A stretch of DNA of 19,900 nucleotides from positions 1-19,900 of the forward strand of contig JAVBUR010000071.1 of the NCBI GenBank assembly GCA_031555145.1, in the 5' to 3' direction. A program made the translations under genes and the position numbers. The DNA comes from JAJDIA01 sp031555145 (GTDB lineage: Bacteria; Bacteroidota; Bacteroidia; Bacteroidales; Tannerellaceae). The notes under the pieces were generated by a model that saw nothing but the letters and a program-made list of their open reading frames with translations, had not been told where the DNA came from and did no database searches. How positions within the stretch are numbered: the first letter of the stretch is position 1; each line of letters starts with the position of its first letter. This document shows positions 15,709 through 19,900 of this stretch, piece after piece.

Positions 15709-15740
15709 CAAATGTACGACTTTATTTTTATCTTTGCAAA
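15709..15740 (-). promoter_or_regulatory. Complete -33/-7 promoter for the membrane protein gene
   Basis: On the minus strand the -7 box is TACATTTG (15709-15716, exact TAnnTTTG) and the -33 box is TTTGC (15736-15740), separated by 19 nt, the spacing described for Bacteroides sigma-ABfr promoters. It would give a leader of about 90 nt before the ATG at 15613. This is the best promoter match in the window. Confidence 0.7.
15729..15736 (+). promoter_or_regulatory. -7 element for the Abi-like gene, overlapping the divergent promoter
   Basis: TATCTTTG is an exact TAnnTTTG, 28 nt before the ATG at 15765. Its TTTG forms the left half of the palindrome TTTGCAAA (15733-15740), whose right half is the -33 box of the opposite promoter. 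RNA polymerase should not be able to occupy both at once. Confidence 0.55.
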
Positions 15741-15764
15741 CATTCTGCAAAAAAAATAACGCAT

Positions 15765-16433
15765 ATGAAATATAACCAATATGAGAAAGCTCTGTCACTG
15801 CCTAGAATAGATCGGTATAAAGTGGCATGTCATGATGATAAGAACAAGGCGTTAATCTTGTATCGATACAACATTAAGCTATGCCAAAAATTCTACGGCG
15901 TTTTAGGAGTTCTGGAAGTTGTTTTGCGTAATGCAATAAATGAGCACTATAGCACCATCTTCTCCGATGATGAGTGGTTGATCACCCAATCAAATACAGG
16001 CTTCTTGACTCTTTCTAAAGCTGATATATTTAAGGAAAAGAAAAAACTCGTGGAAAAAAAGTCGTATACTCATGATAAATTGGTGGCCTCTTTGAGTTTT
16101 GGTACTTGGACAATTATGTTCTCTAAAAATTATTATAAGAACGCGGGCAAAACTCTTTTACAGATATTTCCACATAAGGCTCATGGGATGAACCAAAAAC
16201 AAATATACAAGGAGCTTGATAGTATTAGAGGGTTTAGAAATAGAATTGCTCACCATGAACCTATTTGTTTTAACACGGCAGGCGAAATAAATGTTGACCA
16301 TGCGGAAAATATCTACAGTTTAATTATCCAGTATCTTCAGTTTATGGGATATAACCCAAACGAGATATTGTTTGGTGTAGAAGTCCCCACAAGCATTCTT
16401 CTTAAAATAAGAGAATTAGCCAATTCTATTTGA
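15765..16433 (+). CDS. Abi_2-type (HEPN) abortive-infection-like protein
   Basis: A 222-aa protein resembling the Abi_2 family (AbiD/AbiF-like). The N-terminal part MKYNQYEKALSLPRIDRYKV and the helix FYGVLGVLEVVLRNAINEHY are typical, as is LVASLSFGTWTIMFSKNYY. Near the C-terminus FRNRIAHHEPI has the HEPN motif R-N-xxx-H (Arg158 to His163), the catalytic pattern of HEPN RNases. By family knowledge such proteins stop phage growth by cleaving RNA and arresting the cell; activity here is inference. I chose ATG 15765, since an in-frame upstream extension would run through the divergent gene and both promoters. Translation ends 2 nt before the next gene, so the two are co-expressed. Confidence 0.8.
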   Translation: MKYNQYEKALSLPRIDRYKVACHDDKNKALILYRYNIKLCQKFYGVLGVLEVVLRNAINEHYSTIFSDDEWLITQSNTGFLTLSKADIFKEKKKLVEKKSYTHDKLVASLSFGTWTIMFSKNYYKNAGKTLLQIFPHKAHGMNQKQIYKELDSIRGFRNRIAHHEPICFNTAGEINVDHAENIYSLIIQYLQFMGYNPNEILFGVEVPTSILLKIRELANSI

Positions 16434-16435
16434 CT

Positions 16436-16837
16436 ATGCCCCGCCGAAAGATAATAACCATAAACGCAAAGGACACCTCTATCTTTAGAGAGATCGTTGC
16501 CGAGCTGTCAAAAGATTCGGAGCTGGCAGCGGATTACGACATGGACTCCATCGAGATCACCATCAAGAAGAAGTATCAGCCATATATAAAGGATGTGGAT
16601 AAGGTTATTTCTAATCTCCAGCACTATTACGCGGCCAACAGGCAGTTTATAGAAACCTTCAACGGAAAGCAACTGATATCCAAAAATGCCTTAGCCAAAA
16701 TGATGAAGGTTTCCCGGCCAACCATAGATAAATGGCTTGAACGTGGATTCATAGCACCCTCCTTAGTGCCGGGTCTCTATCTCGATTGTTTCCAAATAGA
16801 TGAAGTAATAGAACAACTGCGCAAACAAAAACAGTAA
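16436..16837 (+). CDS. Helix-turn-helix protein coupled to the Abi-like gene
   Basis: A 133-aa protein starting MPRRKIITINAKDTS. The N-terminal half (about 1-80) is charged and helical, of unknown family. The C-terminal half has a clear helix-turn-helix of the excisionase/MerR-like type: LISKNALAKMMKVSRPTIDKWLERGFIAP, then LYLDCFQIDEVIEQLRKQ. The ATG lies two bases after the Abi-like stop, indicating translational coupling. It may regulate the divergent promoters, act as antidote or regulator of the HEPN protein, or be an element regulator; the sequence does not decide. A TTG six bases upstream overlaps the preceding stop and is the less likely start. Confidence 0.7.
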   Translation: MPRRKIITINAKDTSIFREIVAELSKDSELAADYDMDSIEITIKKKYQPYIKDVDKVISNLQHYYAANRQFIETFNGKQLISKNALAKMMKVSRPTIDKWLERGFIAPSLVPGLYLDCFQIDEVIEQLRKQKQ

Positions 16838-17094
16838 AAAATCAATTTCTCCTTTTGACTTTACACAAAGGTGACAAACTACGTCTTTTTGGGAATTTAG
16901 CACACCTTCTTCATTTTGAGGCTCGATCCTGTCTCTGATATGGCATCGTTTGTCTTCGATACTTGGTAATTTGTCCTACCCATGTAAAGTAATTCCCAGT
17001 TTTATAACCATTTATATACGTTTTTACTTTGTGGCACCGATCGGTTAGTAACGCTATGACGATAGCAAAATATTAACAATAAAATGCTACAGTA
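16838..17094. other. Non-coding gap before the excisionase-like gene
   Basis: No gene is seen in these 257 bases. Visible structure is limited: a spaced dyad TGGGAATT (16890-16897) with AATTCCCA (16991-16998), a closer dyad AAGGTG/CACCTT (16869-16874 with 16901-16906), and the palindrome ACCGATCGGT (17036-17045). A near match to the -7 box, TTACTTTG, sits at 17024-17031. Confidence 0.5.
17036..17045. promoter_or_regulatory. Palindrome ACCGATCGGT, candidate operator
   Basis: A perfect 10-bp palindrome lies 4 nt downstream of a near-consensus -7 box (TTACTTTG, 17024-17031) and 49 bp before the HTH gene at 17095, the place where a repressor would block transcription of the helicase operon. The -7 box has one mismatch, so the promoter part is uncertain. 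Confidence 0.35.
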
Positions 17095-17436
17095 ATGACA
17101 AACATTATCCTTACAACGTCCGAAGAATTACGGGCAATCATCAGCGAGGAAGTATCAAAAGCTCTGCCAGTGGGCTACTCACAGAAAGAGATTCCTGATA
17201 CTATAACACTGGATACTGCTATTCAGGTATTAGAAGAGTTTGGGTTTCCGACATCCAAAGCAAAGATTTATAAACTGACTTCGGCTGGCGCTATGCCTTT
17301 CCGTAAGTATGGGAACAAACTTGTCTTTTCCCGAAAAGAACTTGTCTTATGGGCTGAAAGCCAGACAAAAACCCATCAGGATCATGTTACAGCCGTTAAC
17401 CTCACTCTTGCCAAGAGTGCCAAACGTAAAAGATAA
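17095..17436 (+). CDS. Excisionase-like helix-turn-helix protein
   Basis: A 113-aa protein. After an N-terminal helix (TSEELRAIISEEVSKAL) comes an HTH_17-type domain at about 38-95: ITLDTAIQVLEEFGFPTSKAKIYKLTSAGAMPFRKYGNKLVFSRKELVLW. It shows the YKLTSAGAMPFRK wing-like pattern of MerR-like excisionases and the basic tail AKSAKRKR. In NBU-like elements small HTH proteins at this position take part in excision or in controlling replication genes. It lies 12 bp upstream of the helicase gene, in the same operon. Which of the two HTH proteins here is the true recombination directionality factor cannot be told. Confidence 0.75.
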   Translation: MTNIILTTSEELRAIISEEVSKALPVGYSQKEIPDTITLDTAIQVLEEFGFPTSKAKIYKLTSAGAMPFRKYGNKLVFSRKELVLWAESQTKTHQDHVTAVNLTLAKSAKRKR

Positions 17437-17441
17437 GGAGG
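17435..17441 (+). promoter_or_regulatory. Strong Shine-Dalgarno site for the helicase gene
   Basis: AAGGAGG lies 7 nt before the ATG at 17449 and overlaps the stop codon of the preceding gene. Such a full match to the anti-SD is rare in Bacteroidetes, which mostly initiate without it. A small dyad CACTCT/AGAGTG (17403-17408 with 17414-17419) sits just upstream. Confidence 0.65.
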
Positions 17442-17448
17442 ATTAACC

Positions 17449-18651
17449 ATGAAAGAAGAAGAAAACACTTCGGAAAAATACGTCCGTGTCGGTACCACTT
17501 TGCACAAAATAGTACACCGACCTCTTATCAGTGGCGATTATATTGAGGAGAAAATTCCTTGGAGTTATGAAACGCTCCGGCAGGATTATGGTAAAAACAA
17601 TCTTCCTGAGATAAAGAAATATGACGGATTTTGTATTATACCGGATCATATCAATTATAGACAGGTACATGGGAAATACCTGAACCAGTATGAACCGATT
17701 AATCATGCTCCGGTAGAAGGCGGGTTCCCCTATATCCGTTCGTTCCTAGAACATATATTCGGAGAGCAACTGGAGTTTGGTTTGGATTATCTCCAGATCC
17801 TCTATAAACATCCTACCCAAATGCTTCCTATCCTCCTATTAGTATCCAATGAACGGAATACCGGAAAAACTACATTTCTCCGATTCCTAAAGATGATATT
17901 CGGAAAGAATGCGACCTTCAATTCTAATGAAGATTTCCGTAGTCAGTTTAATGCGGATTGGGCAAACCGGTTGTTAGTTTTGGTTGATGAACTTCTCTTA
18001 AACAAAATAGAGGATACAGAAAAAATAAAGAACTTATCTACAGCCGGAGACTATAAAATAGAAGCCAAAGGAAAAGATCGGAAAGAGATAGAATTCTTTG
18101 CCAAATTCGTCCTGTGCTCCAATAACGAGAAGAATCCAATCATTATCCCAAAAGAGGAGGTTCGCTTTTGGGTAAGGAAGATAAATCCAATAGCAAAGGA
18201 TAATATTCATCTACGTAGTTGTATGATGGATGAGATACCCCACTTCCTTCACTTTCTTCTTAACAGGAAGCTATTTTCACAAAACGAATCCCGTATGTGG
18301 TTCAATCCGGCAGCTCTTGAAACTCCCGCCCTTCGTAAGATAAAGAAGTACAATACCAATAAAATCGAAGTGGAAATGGCTACCTATTGCTCTGAGGCAA
18401 TGGATAGGCTTGGGCAGGATAAGATACTTTGTTGCCCAAAAGATTTTATGGATACTATACGTGATACCGGACTCAAAGCAGATATTACCCAGATTCGCAA
18501 CATCCTAAAGGACAGTTGGGGTTTACGTTCTGATAAAAATAGTGACTACACTTTCTACTACATAGGGATAGAGGGAAATCTCATTCCTATGAAAAGAAAA
18601 GGGAGGTACTTGGAAATAACACGGCAGTTTATTGATGATATCCTGTTGTAA
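17449..18651 (+). CDS. P-loop replication helicase (SF3/primase-helicase type)
   Basis: A 400-aa ATPase. The P-loop LVSNERNTGKTTF (Lys140, Thr141) and Walker B RLLVLVDELLL (Asp180, Glu181) are followed by a sensor-like strand AKFVLCSNN, the order seen in superfamily 3 helicases and the helicase half of plasmid and phage primase-helicases (DUF5906-like). The C-terminal part is a winged-helix-like region (ITQIRNILKDSWGLRSDKNSDYTFYYIG). Together with the primase downstream it should drive autonomous replication of the excised circle or DNA synthesis during transfer. The start is fixed by the strong Shine-Dalgarno site. Confidence 0.8.
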   Translation: MKEEENTSEKYVRVGTTLHKIVHRPLISGDYIEEKIPWSYETLRQDYGKNNLPEIKKYDGFCIIPDHINYRQVHGKYLNQYEPINHAPVEGGFPYIRSFLEHIFGEQLEFGLDYLQILYKHPTQMLPILLLVSNERNTGKTTFLRFLKMIFGKNATFNSNEDFRSQFNADWANRLLVLVDELLLNKIEDTEKIKNLSTAGDYKIEAKGKDRKEIEFFAKFVLCSNNEKNPIIIPKEEVRFWVRKINPIAKDNIHLRSCMMDEIPHFLHFLLNRKLFSQNESRMWFNPAALETPALRKIKKYNTNKIEVEMATYCSEAMDRLGQDKILCCPKDFMDTIRDTGLKADITQIRNILKDSWGLRSDKNSDYTFYYIGIEGNLIPMKRKGRYLEITRQFIDDILL

Positions 18652-18653
18652 TG

Positions 18654-18785
18654 TTGATTATTATAATTAAATGAATGATAATCAATAAGAAATACATCCC
18701 AACAACTACACAACAAATGCACAACAAAATCAGATTTGTAGTGAGAAGGTAGCAACGCCTCAAAAGCTTGTTGTGTTTCTGTTGG
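18654..18785. repeat. Inverted repeats and ACAACAA motifs between helicase and primase
   Basis: TTGATTAT (18654-18661) is repeated inverted at 18678-18685 in an A+T-rich stretch. Further on, an 18-bp inverted repeat with 15 matching positions joins 18699-18716 (starts CCAACAAC) and 18768-18785 (ends CTGTTGG). The core ACAACAA recurs at 18710-18716 and 18721-18727, with the inverted TTGTTGT at 18768-18774. The gap of about 200 bp between two replication genes with this structure could be a replication origin or an operator of the primase gene. Confidence 0.5.
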
Positions 18786-18851
18786 CTTTGTAATCAATTA
18801 ACATTCTGTGGATTAACCCGATTCGCAACAAAACAACAAAAAAATTGTATT

Positions 18852-19730
18852 ATGAGTTTAGATAGTATAAAACACATAAATATTGGGGAATACCTAAAAA
18901 ACATAGGTGTTAATCTCCAAAGAAGTAACGGGCGATATGGCATGTATCATTCTCCTTTCCGAGAAGATCATGATGCCAGCTTGAAAGTGGACTATAATCG
19001 GAATCTTTGGATTGATTATGGAACAGGCGAAGGGGGCAGTATCATTGACTTGGTTTCCAAGTTGGAAAACTGTTCCATTGGAGAGGCAATCAAAAGACTG
19101 GAAGATAAATCCTTTTCTTTTCACCGGGATGGCCCTGTATCACCACAACACGAATCCGCGATCACGATAAAGAGAGTAAAACAAATTGAGAATCCGGCTT
19201 TGATTGCCTATCTGAAACAACGGAACATAAATATTGACATAGCGCGAGAGCAATGCTCTGAAGTACATTATTCCGTTTCTGATAAGCCTTATTTTGCTGT
19301 TGGCTTCCGGAATGACGTCGGCGGCTACGAGTTGCGGAGCAAGTATTTCAAAGGCTGTACTTCAAAAGACATTTCCTACGTACAGAACAAAACAGACGGT
19401 TGTCAGGTATTCGAGGGCTTTATAGATTACCTCTCATTCCTGACAATGAAGAACCAACTTCGTTCTACGGTAGATGTAATTGTTCTGAACTCGTTGACGA
19501 ATCTCCCAAAGATAGAAAATACGCTTGCCGGATATAGCTCGGTTGCCCTTTTCCTTGATAACGATGAAGCTGGAAAACGAGCTGTCCAGAATATACGCTC
19601 TGTCTGCAAAGAAGTCATCGACCAGTCTGTACATTATACCAATCACAAAGACCTGAACGACTATTTGTGTAGTCGTCCAGTTCCGAAACAAGTAGTGGTA
19701 AAGAAGCCGGGCAGAGGGCTAAAAATGTAA
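18852..19730 (+). CDS. TOPRIM DNA primase of the element
   Basis: A 292-aa primase. The N-terminal part (about 15-85) follows the CHC2 zinc-finger pattern (GMYHSPFREDHDASLKV, then LWIDYGTGEGGSIIDLV) but without its zinc-binding cysteines. The C-terminal TOPRIM domain is complete: VFEGFIDYLSF with Glu188, a VIVLNS strand, and ALFLDNDEAGKRAV with Asp236 and Asp238, the metal-binding residues. It should synthesise primers for complementary-strand synthesis of the transferred or replicating element, as PrmN1 does in NBU1 (analogy). I chose ATG 18852 (MSLDSIKH): a longer in-frame reading from 18768 starts inside the inverted repeat and adds a cysteine-rich stretch with no family match. Confidence 0.87.
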   Translation: MSLDSIKHINIGEYLKNIGVNLQRSNGRYGMYHSPFREDHDASLKVDYNRNLWIDYGTGEGGSIIDLVSKLENCSIGEAIKRLEDKSFSFHRDGPVSPQHESAITIKRVKQIENPALIAYLKQRNINIDIAREQCSEVHYSVSDKPYFAVGFRNDVGGYELRSKYFKGCTSKDISYVQNKTDGCQVFEGFIDYLSFLTMKNQLRSTVDVIVLNSLTNLPKIENTLAGYSSVALFLDNDEAGKRAVQNIRSVCKEVIDQSVHYTNHKDLNDYLCSRPVPKQVVVKKPGRGLKM

Positions 19731-19751
19731 TCCGTCGCCACTACTCCCAGC

Positions 19752-19896
19752 GGCTTATAAAAAAAGCCATAGCTTATTAGGGAATTTTCTTTACGCTCTC
19801 GTTTCACTACCACTAAAAATTCCCCAATAAGCCAAAGGTTTTCCCCCTTTGGAATCTCCCTTGGCGGTCTTTCGACCGCAGTCGCCGGAAGCGACT
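19752..19896. other. Cluster of five hairpins, candidate origin of transfer
   Basis: Five inverted repeats follow the primase. (1) GGCTT/AAGCC at 19752-19756 and 19764-19768. (2) A 17-bp arm pair with one mismatch at 19772-19788 and 19816-19832, loop of 27 nt. (3) CCAAAGG/CCTTTGG at 19832-19838 and 19846-19852. (4) GCGGTC/GACCGC at 19864-19869 and 19874-19879. (5) AGTCGC/GCGACT at 19880-19885 and 19891-19896. No gene is visible here to the window end. In NBU-type elements the oriT lies between primase and relaxase genes, so position and structure both fit. Hairpin 1 might alternatively be a terminator for the primase, but no T-run follows. Confidence 0.6.
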
Positions 19897-19900
19897 ATTT

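Noticed and set aside
15579..15764. N-terminal extension of the Abi-like protein
   Set aside because: It overlaps the divergent gene and both promoters; the family homology starts at MKYNQYEK (15765).
16869..16998. Spaced dyads AAGGTG/CACCTT and TGGGAATT/AATTCCCA as a riboswitch or attenuator
   Set aside because: The pairs are short and the second is separated by more than 90 bp; no known motif or terminator is associated, so they could be chance.
18768..18851. N-terminal extension of the primase
   Set aside because: It starts within an inverted-repeat arm and encodes a cysteine-rich stretch with no primase similarity.

Overview
The window looks like a chromosomal segment of a gut Bacteroidales bacterium, probably Bacteroides or Parabacteroides (genus is inference). 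Supporting evidence: two SusC/SusD pairs, lipoproteins with an acidic stretch right after the lipobox cysteine, several exact Bacteroides-type -7 promoter elements (TAnnTTTG) and almost no Shine-Dalgarno sites. There are two parts: an ancestral chromosomal part (1 to about 13607) and the left portion of an integrated mobile element (about 13608 to the end of the window).

Region 1-678 has no gene but is dense in inverted and tandem repeats: a GC-rich hairpin, a perfect 10-bp hairpin, a nested dyad built from TGACAGAT motifs, and a 22-bp tandem array whose junctions fold into hairpins with compensatory base changes. It is followed by a RimJ/RimL-type GNAT acetyltransferase (+) and, converging on it, a small outer-membrane beta-barrel protein (-).

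From 13018 leftwards to 2019 lies one five-gene minus-strand operon: SusC1, SusD1, SusC2, SusD2 and a TIG/SusE-F-like surface lipoprotein, closed by a strong 14-bp-stem terminator at 1941-1977. Together these would bind a glycan at the cell surface and import it through two TonB-dependent transporters. SusC2 lacks the usual carboxypeptidase-regulatory-like N-terminal domain. No glycoside hydrolase or regulator is in view, so the substrate cannot be named.

The intergenic stretch 13019-13844 holds the operon's leader, a perfect 13-bp tandem repeat, and then the integration junction: the 3' half of a tRNA gene with anticodon CAU on the minus strand (13608-13652), still followed by its own terminator (13570-13595) but with no 5' half. 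This is the residual attachment site left when an element integrates into the 3' end of a tRNA gene. The intact tRNA should lie at the other end of the element, beyond the window.

The element reads: tyrosine recombinase; a divergent cargo module (membrane-anchored protein on -, Abi_2/HEPN-type protein plus helix-turn-helix protein on +); excisionase-like HTH protein; P-loop replication helicase; TOPRIM primase; and a non-coding cluster of five hairpins at 19752-19896 that is the best candidate for the transfer origin. The order integrase - cargo - HTH - helicase - primase - hairpin region resembles NBU-type mobilizable elements, in which a mobilization (relaxase) gene would follow just outside the window.
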